Assembly (NCBI RefSeq): GCF_000015725.1
Contig: NC_008826.1
Location: 62,001 to 126,000 of the forward strand
DNA: 64,000 nt
DNA from: Methylibium petroleiphilum PM1
GTDB lineage: Bacteria; Pseudomonadota; Gammaproteobacteria; Burkholderiales; Burkholderiaceae_C
Direction of reading: 5' to 3'
This document shows, piece after piece, positions 8,157 through 16,615 of this stretch. Below the pieces are notes generated by a model. That model had not been told where the DNA came from. It searched no databases and saw nothing but the letters and a program-made list of their open reading frames with translations. Both the position numbers and the translations under genes were made by a program. Within the stretch, counting starts at the first letter, position 1. Each line of letters opens with the position of its first letter.

Positions 8157-9346
8157 GCTGCTTCTCCCATCGTGTTGCCGGACAGCTGGCGCAACCAGGC
8201 GACGCCCATCTGCTCCTCGATGTGCTCGACGACCCGATCGTAGGTCTGCGTCGCACGCTTGCGCGGCTGGTCATACACCGTGCCGAACTCAGCCGAGGCC
8301 GAACCAGCGGTGCGGGTGAGCGGTACCTCGACGGGCATCACCTTCTCGCCATAGGCAGCCGTGATCCATTCGCGGACCACCGGCGCCGACAGATCTTCCG
8401 GATCAACCTTCGAAAGCAGGACGTTGATGAACTCGAACTGCTTGACGGCGCCGTGCTTCTGCAGCCCCTCGGTCAGCACCGACACCAGGCTCCAGAACTG
8501 GGTGCTCGACAGGAAGTCCAAGGAGCTGGGCGGCAGCGGCATGAGGATGCCGTCGGCCGCCATCAGTGCGTTGATCGTGAGGTAGGACAGGGCAGGTGGC
8601 GTGTCAATGATGATCGCGTCGTACTTCAACCTGGCGTTATCAATCCCGTTGTGCAGCACGTTCCAGAACTGGAAGTTGCGCACGTTCATCTGTCGCGCAG
8701 GCAGATCGAACTCCGCGGAGAAAAGGTCGGAGACGGCGGGCACGAGGTCGATGCCCTCCCAGTAGGTCTCGCGAATCGCGTACTCAATCGAGTCCCGCGC
8801 GCCGCGACACAGCGGCAGGATGGTCTCGTCCTCATCGATCTCGGCGTCAGGCAGGTAGCCGAAGAGCGACGTGGCGCTCCCTTGCGGATCCGCGTCGATC
8901 AGCAGCACCTTGTGGCCCCTCATGGCCAGGCCCTGCGCTAGCGTCACCGCGGTGGTGGTCTTCGTGACGCCACCCTTGAAGTTGGCGGTAGCGATCGTCA
9001 CAGCCTCCGCACCTTCCGGACGCAGCTTGCTCTTGCGCAGCTCTCGGGACCAGGCCCTCACGTCGCTCAAGGTGAACGCCCGGCGATGGCTCGCGGTCTG
9101 GCCAGGCGGGAGGTCACCCTTCTTGGCGCGGTAGTCGATATGCTTCGGGTCCAGGCCGACGATCGCCGCCATGTGCGCTGTGCCAAACGTCGGTGCCTGC
9201 TTCTTCGCGTTCGGTGCGAGCATTGCCTTGCGCACTCGCTGAACGACCGTCCCAGCTCGCTCCGCGATCTTTCCGAACGCCTCTAGCGTTACGGGCTGCC
9301 TCCCGATAAGCCTGAGGGCGGTGTCTGCGTCGCTCTTTCCATCCAT
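8153..9346 (-). CDS. parA: ParA-family partition ATPase (type Ia)
   Basis: Walker-type ATPase that moves ParB-bound plasmid copies over the nucleoid. An N-terminal DNA-binding region of about 110 residues (IVGLDPKHIDYRAKKGDLPP; SHRRAFTLSDVRAWSREL) marks it as type Ia and likely self-repressing. The deviant Walker A box FKGGVTKTTTAVTLAQGL, switch region DADPQGSATSLFGY and DTPPALS motif follow. The ATG at 9346 was chosen over the in-frame TTG at 9376 because AAGGGA lies about 8 nt before it. It is first in the parAB operon, reading away from the iteron origin. Confidence 0.92.
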   Translation of the reverse strand: MDGKSDADTALRLIGRQPVTLEAFGKIAERAGTVVQRVRKAMLAPNAKKQAPTFGTAHMAAIVGLDPKHIDYRAKKGDLPPGQTASHRRAFTLSDVRAWSRELRKSKLRPEGAEAVTIATANFKGGVTKTTTAVTLAQGLAMRGHKVLLIDADPQGSATSLFGYLPDAEIDEDETILPLCRGARDSIEYAIRETYWEGIDLVPAVSDLFSAEFDLPARQMNVRNFQFWNVLHNGIDNARLKYDAIIIDTPPALSYLTINALMAADGILMPLPPSSLDFLSSTQFWSLVSVLTEGLQKHGAVKQFEFINVLLSKVDPEDLSAPVVREWITAAYGEKVMPVEVPLTRTAGSASAEFGTVYDQPRKRATQTYDRVVEHIEEQMGVAWLRQLSGNTMGEAA

Positions 9347-9518
9347 GCTGAGGTCCCTTCTTTGACTATTCGGCAATTCTCGTGCAACCTGGCCACTTTC
9401 GCCAAGTCTCCATACCCTTGCCTAGTCGTTGAATGAACCTCCGCGAAATCCGGACGATGCGCTCCAACTCCGCGAAATCCGGACGATTGCTCTTCCTCGT
9501 GGATAACCCAGTCCCGAT

Positions 9519-9590
9519 CCTTTAACTATCACAATAATTCAGGACTTTGGTTGGCGAAAACTCTTTTGTTATCAATGGGTTACGCTGCTT
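9519..9590. other. AT-rich stretch of the origin, probable DNA unwinding element
   Basis: In an otherwise GC-rich window, 9519-9590 is markedly AT-rich (TTTAACTATCACAATAATTC, then CTCTTTTGTTATCAATGG). It sits between the inverted and direct iterons and near DnaA-type boxes, as expected for the melting site of an iteron plasmid. Confidence 0.6.
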
Positions 9591-9709
9591 TGCGTCCGGG
9601 TAACGCGAAGGACCCGTCCGGCATCTGCGAACCGGCGTCTGTGGATTGCGAACCGATCGTCCAGCCCCTTCTGGACAACGTCCGGATCCCGCGGACCCTT
9701 ATCCAGCAC

Positions 9710-9718
9710 TTATCCACA
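9710..9718 (+). promoter_or_regulatory. DnaA box
   Basis: TTATCCACA, an exact match to the consensus DnaA box. A second site with one mismatch is on the minus strand at 9498-9506 (TTATCCACG). Both lie inside the iteron region. Confidence 0.75.
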
Positions 9719-10097
9719 GGCCAGATCTCGGTGCTCGAGCTGGTCTGGAGGCGCTTGCCGATGCTCACCTGCTTCCCCATCGTCCGGATTCCGCGGAGGC
9801 GAGCGAAGAGTCCCCCGTCTCTCCCTCGTGCGAGGATCGCGCCGCGCTGCACCGCGGCATCGTCCGGATCCCGCGGACCCGTTGCCCGGCTCGAGCCACG
9901 TGATCGTCCGGGTTTTGCGGACCCTGAGTCACCTGGCCGCGCCTCGCCATCGTCCGGATTTCGCGGACCTCCAGCACCCGGCAAGCACCGCCATCGTCCG
10001 GATTCCGCGGGGGTAGGGCGCTCAGAGCCGATTCGTTGTGCCCAGTACAGACGCCGCCGGTCGGAAAGCGGCGCCCGCAGCGGGCTCGCCCGCTATC

Positions 10098-10115
10098 GTC
10101 CAATGACACTTGGAC
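10098..10115. promoter_or_regulatory. Inverted repeat upstream of the first Rep gene
   Basis: GTCCAA, 6 nt, TTGGAC, located 13 nt before the Rep start codon. The position suggests an operator for Rep autorepression. Confidence 0.45.
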
Positions 10116-10128
10116 GTAGACTTGCCAG

Positions 10129-11496
10129 ATGTCCGCGGCCCCTTCAACAGACCCGTCCGTCAGCCCTCTGACGCTCAGGAAGTCTGTCACCACTCTGGCG
10201 ATCGCGCCACAAACCGAGGCGCTAACGCGCACGGCCCGGATGGCCTACAACCTGATGATCTTCATCGCGCAGAACATGCGCGAGGACGAGGATGGCGGCT
10301 ACACGGCGCCGATGAGCGAGATCGTCAAGGGGTACGGCGGCACCACACGCGACTCGGGCCGCGTGCGCGGGTACATCGAGCAGATGTGCACCACGCTGGT
10401 CCGATGGTTCCCGTTGTCACGCAGCGATGAAGAGCAGGCGAACACCCAGGTGACGATCGCTGGCCTGCCTGATCCGCCGGAGTCGGCAGAGTGTCGCGTC
10501 TTCAGCCTGTTGTCGGAGGCGAGGTTCACGCGCCGCGGCGGCGAGCAGTGGCTCACCTGGTACTTCCCGCCGACCATCCGGGAGACGGTTGTCCATCCTG
10601 TTCGGTGGGCACAGGTCGACATCCAGGAGATGTCGCAGCTGTCGCACTATGCGAGCGTCGCACTATTCGAGATCTGCTCGCGCTACAAGGACGTGCCTGG
10701 CGGCCTGACCAACCGTGCCGCACCGGTCTTCTGGGTGCGCGCGCTGCGCGGCGAGCCAGAGGAGCGCTCGAAGGTTCGAGAGTGGCGCAAGTTCAAGAAC
10801 GAGTCGCTGAAGCCGGCGCTGGCCGAGATCAACCAGAAGACGAGCCTGAACGTCGAGCTGATTGAAGTGCTGCGCGGCAAGACCACGGTAGAGGTGCAGT
10901 TCTCTGTGCGCCGCAAGCCTTCGGTGAAGGTCGTCGCGCCGATCGACCTCAGCCTCGTGGAACTGGCCGAGAGTCTGGGCCTGCGCGAGCGCCAGCTCGA
11001 CCGCCTGGTCGAAGACTACAGCGAGCAGAAGGTGAGGAAGGCGCTCGAAGCTATGGTCGCGCGCAACCGCTCGATGCCCGGCTCGCCGATTCGCTTGCCG
11101 TACGGCTACCTTCAGAAGGCCCTACGCAACGAAGCGCTGGAATCTCCTCTTCTGGATGAGCCCGCAGAGGAGACCTCGGCGGTGCGAAAGCCGCCTCGCT
11201 CGCGCAACCAGCAGGAGCAAGAGCGCCAGGACCAGTGGATGGCGGACCGCCGCGCTCAGCTGAATGCGGCGCTCGACAACCTGTCGGTGGACGAGCTCGA
11301 GTCCTATGCCGCCAGTGCGCGCGCCACGCTGGCAGAGAAGGGCTTGCTCACGCCGGCCATGCTGCGTCGGTTCGACCAGAAGCAGTACAGGGCCCCGATG
11401 ATCTGGGAGTACATCCGCACCGCCTACGCCGAAGCTACCTTCGGCCCTGACTGGCGCGCTGCGCCGCCCGCCGTGGAGAGTCATCAGACAGAGTGA
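10129..11496 (+). CDS. repA: Rep3-type plasmid replication initiator
   Basis: Initiator that binds the iterons at 9440-10011. The two-winged-helix architecture of Rep3/RepB initiators is visible: the first domain (about residues 30-160) includes ARMAYNLMIFIAQNM; the second (about 165-270) includes MSQLSHYASVALFEICSRYK and the characteristic FKNESLKPALAEINQKTSLN. A long charged C-terminal tail follows (455 aa in total, larger than the ~300-aa classical forms). The ATG at 10129 follows directly after the operator-like repeat. It shares the Rep fold with the gene at 12976 but is clearly diverged from it. Confidence 0.88.
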   Translation: MSAAPSTDPSVSPLTLRKSVTTLAIAPQTEALTRTARMAYNLMIFIAQNMREDEDGGYTAPMSEIVKGYGGTTRDSGRVRGYIEQMCTTLVRWFPLSRSDEEQANTQVTIAGLPDPPESAECRVFSLLSEARFTRRGGEQWLTWYFPPTIRETVVHPVRWAQVDIQEMSQLSHYASVALFEICSRYKDVPGGLTNRAAPVFWVRALRGEPEERSKVREWRKFKNESLKPALAEINQKTSLNVELIEVLRGKTTVEVQFSVRRKPSVKVVAPIDLSLVELAESLGLRERQLDRLVEDYSEQKVRKALEAMVARNRSMPGSPIRLPYGYLQKALRNEALESPLLDEPAEETSAVRKPPRSRNQQEQERQDQWMADRRAQLNAALDNLSVDELESYAASARATLAEKGLLTPAMLRRFDQKQYRAPMIWEYIRTAYAEATFGPDWRAAPPAVESHQTE

Positions 11497-11530
11497 ATCG
11501 AAGCGATACATCCGCCGTATCACTACCTGA

Positions 11531-11556
11531 TATACTTCAGTTGTTGCTTGTGCAAC
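11531..11556 (+). promoter_or_regulatory. Possible promoter and operator of the 138-aa gene
   Basis: A -10-like TATACT (11531-11536) is followed by the inverted repeat GTTGC-TTGT-GCAAC (11543-11556). If used, it leaves a 5' leader of about 120 nt before the ATG at 11667. No convincing -35. Confidence 0.3.
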
Positions 11557-11666
11557 CGGAACAAGAGCTTCGTCTTACACGCCGACGTGGTTCATATCCG
11601 GGTATCAGGACGCCTCGCAAGACGACCTGGTACTTCAACCCAACCCAACTGAAAAGGAAACATTCC

Positions 11667-12083
11667 ATGTCCCTCAACATCACCCTCAAGGACGGCAACG
11701 GCGCGTTCTACGTCAACCAGTCGACCAAGCAGAACGCCCCGAAGCTGGAAGGCTTCGTCGAGTTCTCGCTGGACGGCGAGAAGGACGGCCCGAAGCTGCG
11801 CCTGGACGCCGCCGCCTGGACCAAGGACAAGGACGGCCTGGCCTACTACAGCCTGTCGATCGGCGGCCTGAACGGCGCGCTCTTCCCCGAGAAGGAGAAG
11901 AAGAGCGCCGAGAGCCCGGACTACACCGGCTCGGTCGGCCCGAACCGCGAGCTGCGCATCGTCGGCTGGAAGCGCAAGGCCGAGTCGAACGGCGAGATGT
12001 ACATCTCGCTGCTGATCTCCGAGCCGAACCGCCAAGGCCAGCGCGCCCCCGCGGCCGCCGGCAAGGAAGCCGCGTTCATCTGA
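11667..12083 (+). CDS. Hypothetical protein, DUF736-like (138 aa)
   Basis: A beta-rich, highly charged cytoplasmic protein: SLNITLKDGNGAFYVNQS, FVEFSLDGEKDGPKLRLDAA, SPDYTGSVGPNRELRIVGWK, then MYISLLISEP. The pattern of short strands plus the GW(K)RK...YISL ending resembles DUF736-type plasmid proteins, but the match is by eye and weak. The ATG at 11667 has an AAAGGAAA Shine-Dalgarno; upstream in-frame starts do not. It is closely followed by a strong terminator. Codon use is strongly biased to G/C-ending codons, suggesting high expression. Confidence 0.7.
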   Translation: MSLNITLKDGNGAFYVNQSTKQNAPKLEGFVEFSLDGEKDGPKLRLDAAAWTKDKDGLAYYSLSIGGLNGALFPEKEKKSAESPDYTGSVGPNRELRIVGWKRKAESNGEMYISLLISEPNRQGQRAPAAAGKEAAFI

Positions 12084-12103
12084 TCGCGACCTTCTGAACC
12101 CAC

Positions 12104-12141
12104 AGGGCTCCCACGTCTATGACGCGGGGGCCCTTTTTCTT
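12104..12141 (+). terminator. Rho-independent terminator
   Basis: AGGGCTCCC pairs with GGGGGCCCT (one G-T pair), followed by TTTTCTTTT. It lies between convergent genes; the minus-strand gene ends inside it at 12117. Confidence 0.8.
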
Positions 12142-12383
12142 TTCGCTCGTGGGCTGCGCGGTCGGATCTGGCCCTGAGCGGCGGCAAGCATTTCCTTCAG
12201 ATCCCCGAGAAGATCGCACGCAATGTCCGCGCCGAACGCATGGTGCTGCTCTACATCACTGGCGCATCCGATCAGTCGCACCAGGGACTCAGCACGCACG
12301 AGCACCTGTGAGGCTTCATCAAGAATCTCCCAAGCAGGGTGAACCGTTGCGACCGCGGCGTCATGACGATTGATAGCTCCCAT
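12117..12383 (-). CDS. Hypothetical helical protein (88 aa)
   Basis: An all-helical small protein (HPAWEILDEASQVLVRAESL, then ADIACDLLGDLKEMLAAAQG), of the kind often seen beside plasmid replication genes. The ATG at 12383 has AAGGGAG about 9 nt upstream; an in-frame start 14 codons earlier lacks this. The function is unknown. Confidence 0.6.
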   Translation of the reverse strand: MGAINRHDAAVATVHPAWEILDEASQVLVRAESLVRLIGCASDVEQHHAFGADIACDLLGDLKEMLAAAQGQIRPRSPRAKRKRAPAS

Positions 12384-12691
12384 GACTAGCACTCCCTTTT
12401 GATGATCGCTGAGCCTCACGACCACATCGTGTTGCTCGGATCGCGCGGTGACAAGCGATTTAGCTAGTGATGTGCAGGCGTTCGGTCGGCCCTACTGAAA
12501 TGAGCCAGTGGCGAACCGCGATCACATACCTTGTGCCTCGAAGCGACAACGTTGCAATCGTTCGGCTTCGCCGCTATGGCTCGGCAGCCGCATAGTCGGT
12601 CGCAGCGCTGGTACCGGCTTGCAGGCCTCGTGACCCCGTGCTTGGTCACCAGCGAGCTGCCCTGGATCCTGTCACCTGAGCCCGCCATGCC

Positions 12692-12895
12692 GTGAGGTGA
12701 CCGCTTCACCGCGCGTGGTCACCTCACCCCGAGTCCACACACCTGCCGACCCGCCGGCCGTCACCCAGCACCCCGAGTCCACACACCTGGCGCCCCGCCG
12801 GCGAGCACCTGCAGCCCCGCAGCCAGGCACCCGATCGGCCGCTAGCCCGCGCTATTGCTTGCTTCGCTGAGCGCAAAGGTATTGAAAGTGTTCAA
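12692..12895. repeat. Repeat cluster upstream of the second Rep gene, second-origin candidate
   Basis: Contents: an 11-bp perfect inverted repeat GTGAGGTGACC / GGTCACCTCAC (12692-12702, 12717-12727); a direct repeat CACCCCGAGTCCACACACCT at 12725-12745 and 12769-12789 (44-bp spacing), each followed by a CCCGCCGGC-type segment; and TTGAA-AGTG-TTCAA at 12882-12895 near the Rep start. More GTGACC/GGTCAC pairs lie at about 12630-12650. Together with the Rep gene they look like a second iteron origin or the Rep operator. The rest of 12384-12975 holds no gene. Confidence 0.55.
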
Positions 12896-12975
12896 AGTTC
12901 CTTGAAACACACAAAGGCGGCCTGGAAAGGAAGCCCCTCTTTTCCGTCGATCGACGGGTGACATCGGCACCCAGA

Positions 12976-14298
12976 ATGAGTGACTTCCTTGTCTTGCCGC
13001 GGTTACCTGTCATGTCACGTTCGAGTGCCATGCCCCAGAGAGGGCAGGCCAGTCTTTTCGCCTCTGAGGACGAAGCTGATCCCTACAAGAAAGCTGTCGA
13101 GATCGTCCACGCGCTTCCGCGTCAGGGCCTGTCCTTGCTCAGCCGGAAGGTTGGGAACTGCCTGCTCCGGCAAGTCGTCAACGTCGGCCCTCGCGACGAT
13201 GCTTGGTACGAGATCGGCATCAGCCCGCTGGCCCAGATGGCCGGCTTCGACTCCAAGGACTTCGCGCACCTGAAGTCCGCGCTGCGCGCCCTCATGGGCT
13301 TGGTCTTCGAGTGGGACGTTGTGACTCCGGTGACCAAGCGCCGCGGCTGGGAGGCTGCCAGTCTCTTCCCCAACGTGAAGATCCCTCCCGGCGCCGGCGT
13401 CGTGCGCTTCCAGGTCAACCCCGAGCTGCTGCCGCTGATCGTCAAGCCCGAGGTCTACGCGCTCATCGATATGGCCGTCGTGCGTCGATTCCGGCGCACC
13501 GCATCTCTCGCGCTCTGGGAACACTGCGTTCGCTTCGAGCGCGTCGGCGCGACGTCAGAGGTGCCTTGGCAGACGCTGCGCGACATCCTGCTGGGCCAGT
13601 CGGCCGACTCGAAGACGTACAACGAGTTCAAGTATTTCAAGGCCAAGGTCCTGGCTCCCGCGATCCGCGAGATCAACAGCGAGTCGAACCACCAGGTCGA
13701 GATGCGCATGAACTACGTCGGGCGTTTCGTCTCGACGATCGCGTTCACCATCCGGCCGAAGGCTGAGGCTACCGACAGTCTGACACCTGAGACCATGCAC
13801 ATCGTCGGCGAGATGGTGCAGATCGGCGTGCCGCAGGGCGACGCGCGCCGCCTGGCCAAGATGTACGGCGAGGCCAAGCTGAAGGGCGCGTTGCAGTACA
13901 CGCGTGATCGCATGGCTGACACGAAGCGTGAGCCGCTGAGCAATCCAGGCGCCTACTTCCGGCACGCCCTGCACACGGGCTACGCGCGTCCGGCGGAAAT
14001 CGCCATCGCGCCGGAGCAGACCACTTCGCCGAGCGAGGACCTGGCCACCCAGCTTCGCTCCCACCGGGCAAGAGAGGCTCAGGCGTACTACCGAGAGCTC
14101 GACGCTGACGAACAGCGCCAGCTGGTCGAGCGGTACAACTGCCAGCAGGCACTGGGAGCGTTGCAGGTGAAGACCAAGCCCACGCGCGCGGCCGAGGCGG
14201 CCTTCTCGCGATGGCTGGCGATCGACACGTGGGGCGAGCCGTCCAAGGAGGACCTGCTCGAGTTCGCCGCGCAGATGCTGGCGGCGAAGACTCGCTGA
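12976..14298 (+). CDS. Second Rep3-type replication initiator
   Basis: An initiator of the same fold as the gene at 10129 but from another lineage. First winged helix: YKKAVEIVHALPRQGLSLLS...YEIGISPLAQMAGFDSKD. Second: RFRRTASLALWEHCVRFE and FKYFKAKVLAPAIREINSES, the family hallmark near the end of the second domain. A helical tail follows residue ~270. No Shine-Dalgarno is seen; ATG 12976 was chosen over GTG 12958 because ATG is the commoner start, with little else to separate them. It has its own upstream repeats (12692-12895). A second Rep on one replicon suggests a fused plasmid or a host-range backup. Confidence 0.85.
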   Translation: MSDFLVLPRLPVMSRSSAMPQRGQASLFASEDEADPYKKAVEIVHALPRQGLSLLSRKVGNCLLRQVVNVGPRDDAWYEIGISPLAQMAGFDSKDFAHLKSALRALMGLVFEWDVVTPVTKRRGWEAASLFPNVKIPPGAGVVRFQVNPELLPLIVKPEVYALIDMAVVRRFRRTASLALWEHCVRFERVGATSEVPWQTLRDILLGQSADSKTYNEFKYFKAKVLAPAIREINSESNHQVEMRMNYVGRFVSTIAFTIRPKAEATDSLTPETMHIVGEMVQIGVPQGDARRLAKMYGEAKLKGALQYTRDRMADTKREPLSNPGAYFRHALHTGYARPAEIAIAPEQTTSPSEDLATQLRSHRAREAQAYYRELDADEQRQLVERYNCQQALGALQVKTKPTRAAEAAFSRWLAIDTWGEPSKEDLLEFAAQMLAAKTR

Positions 14299-14302
14299 GG
14301 CT

Positions 14303-15520
14303 TTAGGCCGCGCGCGCCGCGGGCGCTTGCGCCGGCGCGTTGAAGAGCTCGGCCTGCTTGCGCACGAGGGACAGCAGGATCTCCGGCGTCAGGAACGGGT
14401 CGTTCTTGAGCATCTGGCGCATCAGCAGCGTCGTGACCGCGTAGCCATCGCCCGGCATGATCGGCACGCCGCGCGGTGACTGGCCCTTGGCATTGACCGA
14501 GAGGTAGAGCTTGTTGCCCTGCTGCTCGATCGTGAACCACTTCGAGTTGTTCTCGCCGTGGCCCTTGCCCTCGAATCGGTTGATCCAGCCCATGAAGACG
14601 GCCAGGACCAGCGGCAGCTCGCGCTGCGACAGCTGGATGGCGATCTTGCGCTGCCAGTCATACTGGCGCGTGGCGCTGGCCTCCGCCGCTTCCAGGCGCA
14701 CCGTGTGCACCTTGGCGCGGGTCTGGTCGGCGCTGAAACACAGCGCCGCCTTGCCACCGTAGATGTGCTGGCTAAGGTACTCCTGGTCGGCCGACGCTTC
14801 CGCCGGCTCGGCCTGGCGGGCCTGCTGGCGCTGTTCGTGACGCTGATCCTGGCGCTGCGGCTCCGGACGATGCTCGGTGCGCTGCTCTTGACGGGCAGCC
14901 GGCTCGCGCCGGCCGCTGTCACGCCCCATGTGCGCGCGGCCCGGGATGTCTTCGTCGAACTCCGGCGGGGCAGGGCGATCGTCACCATGCGGCGCGTCGC
15001 CACGAGGGGAGGGCGCCGGCGCCGCTGCTGCAGGTGCTCCGCGGCCCGGGCGGTAGTGCATCGCGTTGGGCATGACCACCGCCGTCGTGGCGGCGCCGCG
15101 CGCCGGAGGCTGCGCAGGCGCTTCGGCGGCCGCAGCTTCGGCCTCGAGGTGGCGTGCGATCGTCAGCCGGATGTAGCGCGCGTTGTCGCCGTCGGGTAGG
15201 CCGGCTTCGTCCCACTCGCGGACGCGCATCGCGAAGTCGGGGCCCTCGGCCTTGCCGATCGCCACCATCGTGCGCGTCGAGAGCGCAGCCAGGCGGCCGC
15301 GCTGCAGGCGCTGGATTGTCGACTCGTGGCAGGCCAGCAGCACGCCGCGCAGGTAGTGCGACTCGCGCGCGGAACCTCGCTTCGCGCCTTCGAGCGCGCG
15401 CACGAGCATCGTCCCCTCGACCTGGAGGATCTCGTTGATGATCTTCTCGTTCGGGGTCGGGATCTTCAGCGCGCGCACGGCGGCGGCCAGCTGGGCGGGG
15501 TCGATGTGCTTGGGTTCCAT
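14303..15520 (-). CDS. Hypothetical protein with Gln/Arg-rich linker and conserved C-terminal domain (405 aa)
   Basis: The N-terminal ~130 residues form a helical domain (NEKIINEILQVEGTMLVRAL; LACHESTIQRLQRGRLAALS). Residues ~150-265 are a low-complexity Gln/Arg/Pro/Ala linker (RQEQRTEHRPEPQRQDQRHE). The C-terminal ~130 residues are ordered and look conserved (KIAIQLSQRELPLVLAVFMG, GENNSKWFTIEQQGNKLYLS). That pattern recalls single-stranded nucleic-acid-binding folds of the Whirly/MRP type, a speculative guess. The ATG at 15520 was chosen because a TATAAT box lies only 6 nt upstream, predicting a leaderless mRNA. It is divergent from the small gene at 15586 and ends 4 bp from the Rep gene (convergent). 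Confidence 0.7.
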   Translation of the reverse strand: MEPKHIDPAQLAAAVRALKIPTPNEKIINEILQVEGTMLVRALEGAKRGSARESHYLRGVLLACHESTIQRLQRGRLAALSTRTMVAIGKAEGPDFAMRVREWDEAGLPDGDNARYIRLTIARHLEAEAAAAEAPAQPPARGAATTAVVMPNAMHYRPGRGAPAAAAPAPSPRGDAPHGDDRPAPPEFDEDIPGRAHMGRDSGRREPAARQEQRTEHRPEPQRQDQRHEQRQQARQAEPAEASADQEYLSQHIYGGKAALCFSADQTRAKVHTVRLEAAEASATRQYDWQRKIAIQLSQRELPLVLAVFMGWINRFEGKGHGENNSKWFTIEQQGNKLYLSVNAKGQSPRGVPIMPGDGYAVTTLLMRQMLKNDPFLTPEILLSLVRKQAELFNAPAQAPAARAA

Positions 15521-15526
15521 GAGCGC

Positions 15527-15578
15527 ATTATAGCTAGCTTCGCTATCTTTGCTAGCATTGCTGCACATGCGTTACACT
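15527..15578. promoter_or_regulatory. Divergent leaderless promoters with GCTAGC operators
   Basis: Minus strand: -10 TATAAT (15532-15527), 6 nt before the ATG at 15520. Plus strand: -35 TTGCTA (15549-15554), 18-nt spacer, -10 TACACT (15573-15578), 7 nt before the ATG at 15586. Both spacings place the transcription start at or next to the start codon. Two GCTAGC palindromes (about 15532 and 15551) overlap both promoters and look like operators, perhaps for the small ribbon-helix-helix-like product. Confidence 0.65.
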
Positions 15579-15585
15579 CGCGGCC

Positions 15586-15798
15586 ATGAATCGGGAGATC
15601 GAACCGGCGCCGCCGGCCGACAGGGTGCAGATGAACGTGAGGCTCCGGCGCGACCTGGTGCAGGAGTTGATGCGCCTGGGCGGCCTGGAGCAGGCCGAGA
15701 CGGGCCGCCGCGTCACCCAGCAGCAACTGTTCGAAGCCGCCGTCGAGAGCTACGTCGCTCAGCTGCGCAAGAAGCACGGCGCGCCCAGCAAAGGGTGA
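15586..15798 (+). CDS. Small ribbon-helix-helix-like protein (70 aa)
   Basis: A short protein with a beta-strand then two helices (RVQMNVRLRRDLVQELMRLG, VTQQQLFEAAVESYVAQLRK), the shape of Arc/ParG-type ribbon-helix-helix repressors. It is transcribed divergently from the 405-aa gene across a shared operator-rich promoter, so repression of both genes is a reasonable inference. The start is set by the leaderless promoter arrangement; no Shine-Dalgarno is present. Confidence 0.65.
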   Translation: MNREIEPAPPADRVQMNVRLRRDLVQELMRLGGLEQAETGRRVTQQQLFEAAVESYVAQLRKKHGAPSKG

Positions 15799-15843
15799 CG
15801 ACCCCGCTCCCTTGATCGGTGAGCTGGTCCGCGGCCGCGTCGG

Positions 15844-16608
15844 CTACCAGATGTCGACGTCGAGCGCCTTGACGAGCTCCTCCATCGGATCCACCGGCAA
15901 TCCGTTCCAGAGGAGATCTGCCGGCCTAGCCACATTCAGCGACAGGAGCACTGGTGAAAGCGGCAGACCGATCGTCTTGGCCACGGCGCGCATCGTGCCC
16001 AGGTCCCGAAGTGTCGCTGGCTCGCTGTCACGCCACGCGCGGATCAGATCGAATGGAAGCCCTGTCTTCGTACAGGCCTCTTCCAGCGACTGCGAGAAGG
16101 TGGATGCGATGAACTCATCAAGCACGACCTCTGGGTGCCCGGCAAACTTCGCGCGGGAGATGTCGCCGAAATACTGAGCGAGGGCATGAAGCATCTGCTG
16201 CTTCGACTCCGAGCTACCCGCGAGCGCACGATCCAAGAGCGACTGGATCTCTTCCTTCGGTGCGTCTCGGTCGCCTATGCGATTGATCAGCGCCTTCATT
16301 GCATCCATGTCCACCACCCTTGCGGGATCAAACATGGCACTGGCCAACGCGCGTATGTCCTCCGTTCTGAGGACGTCGGCCAGGAAGAAGATCCTCACGC
16401 ACGGACACCCGAGGAACTGAGCAGTCTTCTCGATCTGCGCGCGCCCGAGGTGATCGTAGATGCTCAGCGGGCGGCTGTTCGGCTTCGCGTCAAAGCATTC
16501 GAGCAGGACGTCCGGATCAAACCCGCACGCCGTCGCGGCATCCTCGAACTCGATGCCTCTCTCAATGGACTTGTCGATGATCGCCTGGTACAGGCGCTCC
16601 GCGATCAT
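15844..16608 (-). CDS. Hypothetical protein with HTH-like helices (254 aa)
   Basis: All-helical. An N-terminal segment (IEFEDAATACGFDPDVLLEC) and a C-terminal one (GLPFDLIRAWRDSEPATLRD, AVAKTIGLPLSPVLLSL) both resemble Xre-like helix-turn-helix units. A Cys-containing strand, GCPCVRIFFLADVL, lies between them. It starts 7 nt after the HDOD gene stop on the same strand, so the two are probably an operon and may act together in signalling. Confidence 0.65.
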   Translation of the reverse strand: MIAERLYQAIIDKSIERGIEFEDAATACGFDPDVLLECFDAKPNSRPLSIYDHLGRAQIEKTAQFLGCPCVRIFFLADVLRTEDIRALASAMFDPARVVDMDAMKALINRIGDRDAPKEEIQSLLDRALAGSSESKQQMLHALAQYFGDISRAKFAGHPEVVLDEFIASTFSQSLEEACTKTGLPFDLIRAWRDSEPATLRDLGTMRAVAKTIGLPLSPVLLSLNVARPADLLWNGLPVDPMEELVKALDVDIW

Positions 16609-16615
16609 GCGCGCC

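Larger units (their letters stand above)
9440..10011. repeat. Replication origin iterons (eight copies)
   Basis: Eight copies of a ~20-bp repeat, plus-strand consensus CATCGTCCGGATTYCGCGGA. Two are inverted (9440-9459 and 9469-9488, 29 bp apart). Six are direct: 9679-9695 (partial), 9778-9797, 9858-9877, 9902-9921 (diverged), 9948-9967 and 9992-10011. They flank an AT-rich stretch and lie directly upstream of the first Rep gene, the standard layout of an iteron-controlled oriV. The inverted pair near parA may also serve parA regulation. Confidence 0.85.
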